Shown one piece after another: positions 28,116-35,584 of a stretch of DNA of 64,000 bases; positions within the stretch are counted from its first letter, which is position 1; every line of letters starts with the position of its first letter. Below the pieces are notes generated by a model. That model was not told where the DNA came from and searched no databases. It saw only the letters and a list, made by a program, of their open reading frames with translations. Both the position numbers and the translations under genes were made by a program. Source of the DNA: an uncultured Ruminococcus sp. (GTDB lineage Bacteria; Bacillota; Clostridia; Oscillospirales; Ruminococcaceae); assembly GCA_902786965.1 (NCBI GenBank), contig CADAEJ010000001.1, positions 62,001 through 126,000 on the forward strand, written 5' to 3'.

Positions 28116-28520
28116 TTACTTGATGTATGCTCTTACCTTAGCAGGCAGGTCTTCAACGTCTGCTGAAACAGTAAATACAATATTTACATCTTTGCAGAGG
28201 ATCGCAACCTTTTCAAGCATTGCGCCAAGAGCCTCATAGTCTCTTCCGCCGATCTTGAGGATACCGTCAACGAACACTTCCTGTATATCATAGTTACCTG
28301 CAAGAAGTCCAGCAACAAAGCCATAGAAAGCATCATAGCTGTTCACGCCGTACTCCTCAGCATCTGCAAGTCTTACATTGTGAGGAAGGTCATAGGTGAG
28401 CTGCATACCTCTCTCGATGCACACAACATTACCTGTAGCGCTTTCAGCTGCCTTTTTGATAGCTTCAACGAGGATCTTGGTCTTGCCTGTTCCCTTTTTT
28501 CCTGGAATCAAATTAATCAT
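28116..28520 (-). CDS. Small P-loop protein of unknown function
   Basis: 134 residues. A Walker A-like motif GKKGTGKTK is at about residues 7-15, and a hydrophobic strand ending in Asp (EVFVDGI) could serve as a Walker B. There is no further AAA+ or kinase motif. The size and the single N-terminal P-loop suggest a minimal NTP-binding protein. I do not recognise a characterised family. It is 63 bases downstream of pgi on the same strand and could be read from the pgi promoter. Confidence 0.65.
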   Translation of the reverse strand: MINLIPGKKGTGKTKILVEAIKKAAESATGNVVCIERGMQLTYDLPHNVRLADAEEYGVNSYDAFYGFVAGLLAGNYDIQEVFVDGILKIGGRDYEALGAMLEKVAILCKDVNIVFTVSADVEDLPAKVRAYIK

Positions 28521-28583
28521 AATAAACTCTCCGTTCTGCTATAAAGCTTTATTTTAAGAGTGTTTCCACTCATTATCCCATAT

Positions 28584-29921
28584 TTATTCTGCGCTGAGTT
28601 TAGCCTCAAGAGCTGCCTTTGCGTCTTCATATCCCGGCTTACCGAGAAGAGCGAACATATTCTTCTTGTAGCTCTCAACACCCGGCTGATTGAATGGATT
28701 TACACCGAGCATATAACCTGAAACAGCAACTGCTTTTTCAAAGAAATAGATAAGTTCACCAAGGTTCTCCTCATCAGCAGTATCCATCTCGATTATCATA
28801 TTCGGAACTCCGCCCTCTGTATGAGCAAGTATAGTTCCCTGGAATGCCTTTTTGTTTACCACAGACATATTCTGGTTTGTAAGGAAGTTCAGGCCATCAA
28901 GGTTTGCCTCATCATCCTCAAGCCAGAGATCTGACTTTGGCTTAACGATATCCACAACAGTTTCAAACATGATCTTTGATCCGTCCTGGATATACTGACC
29001 GAGAGAATGAAGGTCTGTTGAGAATGTAGCAGATGCAGGGAAAATACCCTTGTTATCCTTGCCCTCGCTCTCACCGAACAGCTGCTTGAACCATTCGCCC
29101 ATCATAGTAAATGACGGGTCATAAGAAACGAGCATTTCTACAGACTTGCCCTTTCTTGCAAGGATATTTCTGATAGCCGCATACTTGTAGCAATCATTGT
29201 TATCATCGTTAGCATAAGCGTTCTGAGCTTTTCTTGCGCCCTCCATCAGCTTATCTATATCACAGCCTGCTGCAGCAATAGGGAGCAGACCAACAGCGGT
29301 AAGTACAGAGAATCTTCCGCCTACATCATCGGGAACAACAAAAGTCTCATAGCCTTCGGTGTCGGAAAGCTCTTTCAGGGTGCCCTTTGCCTTATCGGTA
29401 GTTGCAAAGATCCTCTCCTTTGCACCGTCCTTGCCATACTTTTTCTCAAGCATCTGCTTGAAGATCCTGAAAGCAAGTGCAGGCTCGGTAGTAGTACCGG
29501 ACTTTGAAATTACATTTACACAGATATCCTTACCCTCGCAGATCTTTATAACGTCATTGAGGTATGTAGGATTTATGCTGTTGCCGACAAAATAGATATC
29601 AGGTGTATCCTTTGAAAGATTATTGTAAAGAGGCGATTTGAGGAACTCGATAGCTGCCCTTGCTCCAAGATACGAACCGCCTATACCGATAACGATCAGC
29701 ACATCACAGGTTTTCTTGATCTTTTCAGCAGCAGCCTTGATCCTGGCAAACTCCTCCTTATCATAATCAGTAGGGAGCGTTACCCAGCCAAGAAAATCGC
29801 TGCCAAGGCCGTTTCTTGACTCAAGGTTCTTGTGAGCCGCCGTAACGAGAGGCGCAATACCCTTATACTCGTCCTCACCGATAAAATTCTTCAGATACTT
29901 TGTTTGCAGTTTTATAGACAA
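28584..29921 (-). CDS. pgi: Glucose-6-phosphate isomerase Pgi
   Basis: 445 residues, the shorter Firmicutes type. Interconverts glucose 6-phosphate and fructose 6-phosphate. Motifs: [18 protein letters not shown], the sugar-phosphate binding [14 protein letters not shown], and [16 protein letters not shown]. The C-terminal catalytic Lys lies in [16 protein letters not shown]. The start is a TTG ten bases after AAAGGA. Confidence 0.97.
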   Translation of the reverse strand: MSIKLQTKYLKNFIGEDEYKGIAPLVTAAHKNLESRNGLGSDFLGWVTLPTDYDKEEFARIKAAAEKIKKTCDVLIVIGIGGSYLGARAAIEFLKSPLYNNLSKDTPDIYFVGNSINPTYLNDVIKICEGKDICVNVISKSGTTTEPALAFRIFKQMLEKKYGKDGAKERIFATTDKAKGTLKELSDTEGYETFVVPDDVGGRFSVLTAVGLLPIAAAGCDIDKLMEGARKAQNAYANDDNNDCYKYAAIRNILARKGKSVEMLVSYDPSFTMMGEWFKQLFGESEGKDNKGIFPASATFSTDLHSLGQYIQDGSKIMFETVVDIVKPKSDLWLEDDEANLDGLNFLTNQNMSVVNKKAFQGTILAHTEGGVPNMIIEMDTADEENLGELIYFFEKAVAVSGYMLGVNPFNQPGVESYKKNMFALLGKPGYEDAKAALEAKLSAE

Positions 29922-29954
29922 TACAGTCAGATCCTTTCACTTTCAACTAATCAA

Positions 29955-29983
29955 ATTATACATTATTTTTTCCTACATTTCAA
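29955..29983 (-). promoter_or_regulatory. SigA-type promoter of pgi
   Basis: On the minus strand TTGAAA, 17 bases, TATAAT, about 30 bases before the pgi start codon. Confidence 0.85.
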
Positions 29984-30031
29984 GGGCTTTATAAATTTTA
30001 ACAATCTTTGTGCATTTTAACGAAAAACTCT

Positions 30032-31234
30032 TTACAATTTAATCAGATTATACAACAGTTTTTTTACTCCGCACAGCCAGTTCATTTTCTTTATCTCCTG
30101 TTTTGCTGTGATACTGATCGTACATACAGGCTTATCTTCATATTCGAGCGTATACTGCGCACACACTTTGCCTTTTTCCACCGGAGCAGTAAGCTTTTCC
30201 TCCCTCTGTGTAACAGATCTGAGTTCCTTTGAGGTCCCGCGCTTGATTATTACAAGCGGCTCACCCGGCACCTCCAACTCACATTCAAGCTCTTCTCCGC
30301 CGGTCACCGCTATGTTTTCAAGCAGTTCATCAGGTACCTGCGGACGAAACAGCTGATAGTTTTCGCCGCCGCATTTCAAAAGCTTTTTCACATCAGAATC
30401 GCGCTCATCATTATCCTTGCAGCCAAGAACCACCGCGCAAAGCTGTAGTTTGTTTTTATCAGCAGTAATGCACCCGCAGCTGCCGCTTTCTTTTGAGCTG
30501 CAAGCTTTCACACCCGTAAGACCGCTGTAGTTCCGTACTAATCTGTTTGAGTTGACAAGCTCTGCCTTGCCGCCTCGAACATTGACCATCCAGGTTTTGA
30601 AGTAAGGCACAAGGAAGTCATGATCAGCAAGAGCCTTGCAGAGTTTTGACAAGTCACGGGCTGTTGTGATATTTGCTTTGTCCACACCTGTGCTGTCCAT
30701 GAAGACCGTACTGCTCATGCCGAGCATTTTCGCCTTTTCGTTCATTTTAGCTGTAAACGCCTTTTCGCTTGTGCAGATATTTTCGGCGATAGTTACAGCC
30801 GCATCGTTTGCATTACCCACAGTTATAGCTTTAATTAGTTCATCTGCACTTATTTTTTCGCCTTTATCAAGCCAGATCTGCGGGTCACTCTGTCGGTTAG
30901 CCTTATCGTTCACAGTAAAAAGGTCGCTTACTTTGACCTCTCCGTCACGGATCTTTTCGGACAAGAGCAATAAGGTCATCATTTTATTCAGATGTGAAGA
31001 ATAAAACTGCTTATCCGCATTTTTCTCATACAAAACAGTATCTGTCTGCATTTCAACAAGTATATAACTTGGTGCAGTCACCGATCCAAGCTGCTGCGCT
31101 TCGGTGAGAGGTTTCGCAGCAGTTTGTAATCCCATATCCGATCTGCCCGATGCAAACACAGATGATGCTGTCTGTGCAAGCATAACAACTGAAACACAAG
31201 CACAAACAGCAAGCTTTGAAATAAATCTTATCAT
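30032..31234 (-). CDS. PBP5-like D,D-carboxypeptidase homologue lacking catalytic motifs
   Basis: 400 residues. A signal peptide (1-29, ending VFASG) and the DacF/PBP5 fold are clear: YILVEMQTDTVLYEKNAD, the first motif block, WLDKGEKISADELIKA, MLGMSSTVFMDSTG and the C-terminal beta domain. All three penicillin-binding motifs are altered: SxxK reads HLNK (His81, Lys84), SxN reads NAN (141-143) and KTG reads KAC (243-245). The codon for residue 81 is CAT at 30992-30994. The protein is thus probably not an active serine carboxypeptidase; it may bind or scaffold wall components. It follows glgA, with a hairpin covering its ribosome site. Confidence 0.85.
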   Translation of the reverse strand: MIRFISKLAVCACVSVVMLAQTASSVFASGRSDMGLQTAAKPLTEAQQLGSVTAPSYILVEMQTDTVLYEKNADKQFYSSHLNKMMTLLLLSEKIRDGEVKVSDLFTVNDKANRQSDPQIWLDKGEKISADELIKAITVGNANDAAVTIAENICTSEKAFTAKMNEKAKMLGMSSTVFMDSTGVDKANITTARDLSKLCKALADHDFLVPYFKTWMVNVRGGKAELVNSNRLVRNYSGLTGVKACSSKESGSCGCITADKNKLQLCAVVLGCKDNDERDSDVKKLLKCGGENYQLFRPQVPDELLENIAVTGGEELECELEVPGEPLVIIKRGTSKELRSVTQREEKLTAPVEKGKVCAQYTLEYEDKPVCTISITAKQEIKKMNWLCGVKKLLYNLIKL

Positions 31235-31239
31235 AAGGA

Positions 31240-31281
31240 CAGCCTCCGTTTCTAAACAATAATATGTTCATTCGGAGGCTG
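31240..31281 (-). promoter_or_regulatory. Inverted repeat that sequesters the ribosome site of the PBP5-like gene
   Basis: Perfect 9-bp arms CAGCCTCCG (31240-31248) and CGGAGGCTG (31273-31281) with a 24-base loop. On the minus-strand mRNA the 3' arm contains the GGAGG ribosome site of the gene starting at 31234. There is no T-run after it, so it is not a normal terminator. Confidence 0.6.
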
Positions 31282-31303
31282 TTATGTTATTATTTACGCA
31301 ATA

Positions 31304-32749
31304 TCAGTAGCCTATGAGCCAGTCATACATCTCCTGATACTTTTTAGCAGATGCCTGCCACGAAAAATCTTTTGTCATACCCGATTTTACTATTCCGTAC
31401 CAGTCATCACGTCTGTCATCAAAAATATACTTGGCAAACATAACGGTATTATACATTTCATGGGCATTGTAGTTTGCAAAAGAGAATCCCGTGCCAGTAT
31501 GCTCGAACTGATTGTACGGCTCAACGGTATCTTTAAGTCCGCCTGTTTCGCGAACGATCGGAACTGTGCCATAGCGCAGCGACATAAGCTGCGAAAGACC
31601 GCACGGCTCAAACAGAGATGGCATAAGGAATGCATCAACAGACGCATAGATCCTATGGCTCAATGCGTTGCTGTAATAAATATTTGCAGATACCTGTCCC
31701 GGATATCTTCCTGCAAACCAGCGGAACATATCCTCATACTTGCCGTCGCCCGTACCAAGCACAGCGAACTGGATACCCTGCTGGCACATTTTTTCCATCA
31801 TATATGCGATAAGGTCAAAGCCCTTCTGATCGGTAAGACGGCTGACGATACCGATAAGGAATCTGTCGTCATTCACCTCAAGTCCGAGTTCTGCCTGCAA
31901 TGCACGCTTATTGTGTATTTTCTTCTCTGCAACATTCTTAACATTGTATTTCACGTTGATAAGGCCGTCTTTGTTAGGGTCATAATCATCATAATCAATA
32001 CCGTTGACGATACCGCGCAGATCATGCTGTCTTGCACGCATAAGTCCGTCAAGTCCCTCGCCGTAGAAAGCGGTTTTTATCTCCTCGGCATAGGTATTGC
32101 TGACTGTTGTGATCGCATCTGCATAAACAAGACCGCCCTTGAGCATATTGCCGTCGATGCCTGTTCTGAGCTTGTCAATGGAGAAATAGTAATCGGAAAG
32201 TCCCGAAAGCCATTTTATCCTGTCAACATTATCGTTGCCCTGGAATTTAAGGTTATGGATCGTCATTACCGTCTTTATGCCGCGGAAGAATTCTCCGCCC
32301 TGGAAGCTATCGTGCAGGAACACAGGGATAAGACCTGTCTGCCAATCGTGGCAGTGGATAACATCGGGTCTGAAATCAAGCAAAGGAAGTGCGGAAAGCA
32401 CGGCTCTATCAAAGAAAATAAATCTTTCAATATCCCAGTGGTGCTCAAGATACGGCTTATCACCGCTGAAATAGTATTCGTTATCAAGGAAATAGAACAG
32501 CACTCCGTCATATTCCATTTTCAGAACGCCAACATATCTGCTCTGTCCGTCATAATCCATATAAAAATGGGTAACGTACTCGAGCTGATCCTTCCACTTG
32601 CCGTCCATGCACATATACTTTGGCAGAAATACTCTGCAATCGTAATACTGCTTATCAAAGCACTTTGGCAGAGAGCCTACAACATCAGCAAGACCGCCTG
32701 TCTTGATAAACGGAACACATTCGGATGAAACAAATAATAGGTTCTTCAT
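31304..32749 (-). CDS. glgA: Glycogen synthase GlgA (ADP-glucose type)
   Basis: 481 residues, GT5 family. The ADP-glucose site KTGGLADVVGSLPK is near the start, and the C-terminal domain has SLFEPCGLSQLMSLRYGTVP and ETGGLKDTV. Elongates alpha-1,4-glucan. No other glg gene is adjacent, which is unusual for Firmicutes. The ribosome site AAAGGACATAAACT is good. Confidence 0.97.
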   Translation of the reverse strand: MKNLLFVSSECVPFIKTGGLADVVGSLPKCFDKQYYDCRVFLPKYMCMDGKWKDQLEYVTHFYMDYDGQSRYVGVLKMEYDGVLFYFLDNEYYFSGDKPYLEHHWDIERFIFFDRAVLSALPLLDFRPDVIHCHDWQTGLIPVFLHDSFQGGEFFRGIKTVMTIHNLKFQGNDNVDRIKWLSGLSDYYFSIDKLRTGIDGNMLKGGLVYADAITTVSNTYAEEIKTAFYGEGLDGLMRARQHDLRGIVNGIDYDDYDPNKDGLINVKYNVKNVAEKKIHNKRALQAELGLEVNDDRFLIGIVSRLTDQKGFDLIAYMMEKMCQQGIQFAVLGTGDGKYEDMFRWFAGRYPGQVSANIYYSNALSHRIYASVDAFLMPSLFEPCGLSQLMSLRYGTVPIVRETGGLKDTVEPYNQFEHTGTGFSFANYNAHEMYNTVMFAKYIFDDRRDDWYGIVKSGMTKDFSWQASAKKYQEMYDWLIGY

Positions 32750-32803
32750 AGTTTATGTCCTTTCAAAATTATAGTATTATAAGAATATATTAATTTTATT
32801 ATC

Positions 32804-33643
32804 TTAATCATAGCAAATTACTTCTCTTTCAACAGTGCTAATTATATCCTCAGATATTTTACTTACATCAAGGGTATAAGCTTTATTAAGTCGGGGGTTA
32901 AATATTCCAAGTCTCTTTATGTTTTTATATATTTCTTGACCAGAATGCATCCCCATAATCCAATACATAAGTAGTTGTAACGTGTGTTTATTTGTAGGTT
33001 TAGTTTTTATAACCTTAAAATCCCATAGAGTATCTTCAGTAATGAAATCGCCGTCACCACTATTCACGGTTGAAGTATATCCTCCATATGAACCTTTACC
33101 AGTTTGCATCATATCTTCATATTTCTTTTTGTCTTTTATTACAGGCTCAAAAGTAAAACCATCTTTGATTACTTTTCCATACGTATCAAAAAAAGCAACG
33201 CTTCTATTCACAAGAACTATAATATTTTGAATTGTAGCTTTATCTGGATTAATATCTTCATAGCTTCTACTCAACATTGCACCAAATGGATTTCTAAACC
33301 AAACATCAAAAGCAACAAGTTTACATGAATTAACAATCGAATCATCATCAAGACCCTTAATGCATTTTAAAAATCCCTTTGCTGTTTCAACAGAACCTTT
33401 TTTACCAAATTTTTCTGCAAAAATTGAACCTTTTAATGAAGCTGAAAATGAATCAACAACATCTGTACCCGTAACAAATCTTGTCAAATAATCAACTACC
33501 AATCCGATAGTATTGCCGTGTAAATTTTCATTTTCGTTAAGAACTATTCCGTCATCAAAATCAACCACTTCTAATTCAGATGGTTTAATGTAACCGCCTC
33601 TTGGCTGTTTTATGCTATTAATCCTTCCAACAACGCTACTCAT
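32804..33643 (-). CDS. Orphan PD-(D/E)XK nuclease-like protein, AT-rich
   Basis: 279 residues. The C-terminal third fits a PD-(D/E)XK core: GDGDF (D197/D199), then WDFKV (D208-x-K210), then QLLMYWIMG (Gln223, the RecB-type QxxxY element). The N-terminal 190 residues are not recognised. Base composition is clearly more AT-rich than in its neighbours, with AAA/AAT/TTA-heavy codons, suggesting acquisition by transfer. It has its own promoter and a good GGAAGGAAG ribosome site. There is no companion restriction, methylase, phage or transposase gene. Confidence 0.7.
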   Translation of the reverse strand: MSSVVGRINSIKQPRGGYIKPSELEVVDFDDGIVLNENENLHGNTIGLVVDYLTRFVTGTDVVDSFSASLKGSIFAEKFGKKGSVETAKGFLKCIKGLDDDSIVNSCKLVAFDVWFRNPFGAMLSRSYEDINPDKATIQNIIVLVNRSVAFFDTYGKVIKDGFTFEPVIKDKKKYEDMMQTGKGSYGGYTSTVNSGDGDFITEDTLWDFKVIKTKPTNKHTLQLLMYWIMGMHSGQEIYKNIKRLGIFNPRLNKAYTLDVSKISEDIISTVEREVICYD

Positions 33644-33739
33644 ATTTACACTTCCTTCCGATGATCATTTTTCTAAAAATATGTATGAGAGAAATCAAAA
33701 AAAATGATTCATATGATTGCATTTGAATGTTTTTTATTT

Positions 33740-33768
33740 ATTATATCACTTTAATACAAAAACGTCAA
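33740..33768 (-). promoter_or_regulatory. SigA-type promoter of the PD-(D/E)XK gene
   Basis: On the minus strand TTGACG, 17 bases, TATAAT, about 95 bases upstream of the start. The leader contains a direct repeat of ATGATT and an interrupted ATTCA/TGAAT inverted repeat (around 33700-33730) that could be an operator. Confidence 0.8.
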
Positions 33769-33800
33769 CACATTTTTCTCAAAATTTATATGAAATATGC

Positions 33801-33836
33801 AAAAGGAGATGTAAAGCAGAAGTGCTTTACATCTCC
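33801..33836 (-). terminator. Rho-independent terminator of dpaAB
   Basis: Perfect 14-bp stem GGAGATGTAAAGCA / TGCTTTACATCTCC (33805-33818 and 33823-33836) with a four-base loop. On the minus strand it is followed by TTTT. It starts five bases past the dpaB stop. Confidence 0.88.
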
Positions 33837-33840
33837 GAAT

Positions 33841-34419
33841 TCACAATATAAGCGGCTGTATCTGTTTACCGATAAGCGCCTGTTCAACAGTCTGCGGGAT
33901 AAGGTCAAAATCTGCGACTATTGAATTTGGCTTCTTTTCATAGTTATCCTGTTTATACGGCACAAAATAATAATTACGGTAGTTTTGCAGTATGCCGATA
34001 TTTTTTGCGCAGCCTGCAAGTGCATCATTTGTAGATATCGCGACCACTACAGGCAAGCCGTTGCGCAGATGGCTCTTGACTGCCATAGTTACAGGTGTAT
34101 CAGTGATACCGAGAGCAAGCTTGGCAAGTGTGTTTGCCGTACATGGTGCAACGACCATAACATCACACATTTTCTCCGGTCCTATCGGTTCTGCATCAAC
34201 AATGGTTTTTATAACTGACCTGCCTGCAACAGACTCAATCCTTTCGATATTTTCCTGTGCTGTTGCAAAGCGTGTATTCAGGCCTGCGGAATTATATGAC
34301 ATAACAGGGATAAGCAAAGCGCCCATATCAACAAGTCTTTGTGCAGCTTTAAAGCTTTTATCAAAGGTACAGAAAGACCCGCAAAGGCAATACCCTATCC
34401 TAATGCCTTGTAAAGACAT
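33841..34419 (-). CDS. dpaB: Dipicolinate synthase subunit B (SpoVFB)
   Basis: 192 residues of the flavoprotein (HFCD) family. Features: IGYCLCGSFCTFDK at the N-terminus, MVVAPCTANTLAKLALGITDTPVTMAVKSHL in the middle. With DpaA it makes dipicolinic acid, the calcium-chelating compound of the spore core. The ATG overlaps the end of dpaA by 20 bases. The presence of these two genes shows that the organism encodes at least part of a spore programme. Confidence 0.95.
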   Translation of the reverse strand: MSLQGIRIGYCLCGSFCTFDKSFKAAQRLVDMGALLIPVMSYNSAGLNTRFATAQENIERIESVAGRSVIKTIVDAEPIGPEKMCDVMVVAPCTANTLAKLALGITDTPVTMAVKSHLRNGLPVVVAISTNDALAGCAKNIGILQNYRNYYFVPYKQDNYEKKPNSIVADFDLIPQTVEQALIGKQIQPLIL

Positions 34420-35278
34420 CTGTTTCTCTCCTTTCGGTATATATGTTTTTTATCGCCTCCGCTATCAGTTTTCCGCTTGTTATCGGCGCAGTTTTACCCG
34501 GCAGTGCAAGCGCATGAACTACCTTGACATTAAGCTGATGTGCAGCTTCAAAATCGGTCCCCCCGGGTTTTGACGCAAGGTCGATGATTATGCTGTCCTT
34601 TTGTACGTTCTGAAGCACGCTGCGGGTAATAACAAGCGATGGCACGGTATTGATTATCGTATCATAATCTTTGATGTTTTCTTCAAGAGCGTTGATATTT
34701 ATAGCCTTGCACCCATCATTCTGAGCCTGGGCAAGCTGAGAGATATTTCTCGCAGCAACTGTAACCTGAGAACCAACGGCGTTAAATAGTCTTGCACACG
34801 CCTTTGCTACCCTGCCATAGCCTGTAATAACTGTTTTGGAGCCGCTTACGGTTATTGCAAGCTCCTGCATCGCTATCTGAAGTGTGCCCTCTGCTGTGGG
34901 GATGCAGTTCCTTACAACAAGCTCCTCACGGGTGAAATAATCCTTAACGTCATGACCAAGTGATGAAAAGTATTCTACGACTGATACACCCAGTCTGCCC
35001 CCGACTACGAGTGAATTTTTATTTAAACTGTTTGACAATTCTTTGCACGAGACTGTTCTGCCGGAAGACAGTTTGATGTCAAGAGAATCGCTTGACATCA
35101 TTGGCAAAACAAGCAAGTCCGCCTTTTGCGGCATATCATCAACACTTTTAAGCACAACGGCTTCATCGGGTTGACCGCCTATGCCGTATGTGTAGACCTT
35201 TCCAAGCTTACAAAGCTCTTTTGCTGTGTAAATATATCTGGTATCGCCGCCCGCGCAAAGTACAACAGGTTTATTCAT
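34400..35278 (-). CDS. dpaA: Dipicolinate synthase subunit A (SpoVFA)
   Basis: 292 residues. NAD(P)-binding subunit of dipicolinate synthase; it reduces the product of dihydrodipicolinate. The C-terminal half has a Rossmann motif VITGYGRVAKACARLFNAVG and DLASKPGGTDFEAA; the N-terminal half contains LPMMSSDSLDIKL. In Bacillus the operon is under the mother-cell factor SigK. I could not find a convincing SigA promoter in front of it, consistent with a sporulation factor. Confidence 0.95.
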   Translation of the reverse strand: MNKPVVLCAGGDTRYIYTAKELCKLGKVYTYGIGGQPDEAVVLKSVDDMPQKADLLVLPMMSSDSLDIKLSSGRTVSCKELSNSLNKNSLVVGGRLGVSVVEYFSSLGHDVKDYFTREELVVRNCIPTAEGTLQIAMQELAITVSGSKTVITGYGRVAKACARLFNAVGSQVTVAARNISQLAQAQNDGCKAININALEENIKDYDTIINTVPSLVITRSVLQNVQKDSIIIDLASKPGGTDFEAAHQLNVKVVHALALPGKTAPITSGKLIAEAIKNIYTERRETDVFTRH

Positions 35279-35471
35279 TTATAAGCGCTCCGTTTCGTTC
35301 AAACTGATATAGGATAAAACAACAGCACGTTTAATTGCTGTCATATTTAAAGTATATGCTCAAGTATCCGCAATGGTGAAGAGTGTCATTCAAACGCAAG
35401 AACTAATTAAGATGTAGAAAATTCAGTATAAAATTTGTTCATAATAACGAAAAGTTTTTTATAAAAAGCTA

Positions 35472-35500
35472 TTGTAAAGATGTTCAAAATAGTATATAAT
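35472..35500 (+). promoter_or_regulatory. SigA-type promoter of the EF-G paralogue
   Basis: TTGTAA, 17 bases, TATAAT. The predicted transcript start is about 35507, directly before the leader hairpin. Confidence 0.85.
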
Positions 35501-35508
35501 TATCATAT

Positions 35509-35544
35509 GCGGTCAAGGTTTTTTGTACATTTAGTACAGACCGC
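35509..35544 (+). ncRNA. Structured 5' leader element of the EF-G paralogue
   Basis: GCGGTC pairs with GACCGC (35509-35514 and 35539-35544). Inside it TGTAC pairs with GTACA (35524-35528 and 35534-35538) around a five-base loop, with a 10-base bulge on the left arm. The element sits at the predicted mRNA 5' end, about 40 bases before the ribosome site. It may stabilise or regulate the message; function unknown. Confidence 0.4.
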
Positions 35545-35584
35545 AAATTTCACGCTCAAAAAGCAATGAATGGAGAGATTCAAA

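Larger units (their letters stand above)
35279..35584. other. Divergent intergenic region between dpaA and the EF-G paralogue
   Basis: About 306 bases without a gene. It holds the start signals of dpaA on the left, a short inverted repeat ACAGCA/TGCTGT near 35322-35341, a SigA promoter at 35472-35500 and a structured leader at 35509-35544 for the EF-G paralogue. The part 35350-35460 is AT-rich and shows no further signal to my eye. Confidence 0.6.

Noticed and set aside
31460..32728. A 422-codon open frame antisense to glgA
   Set aside because: It is the mirror of a strongly conserved gene; the translation has no domain, is rich in Cys/His/Ile, and has no ribosome site. It is a shadow of codon use in glgA.
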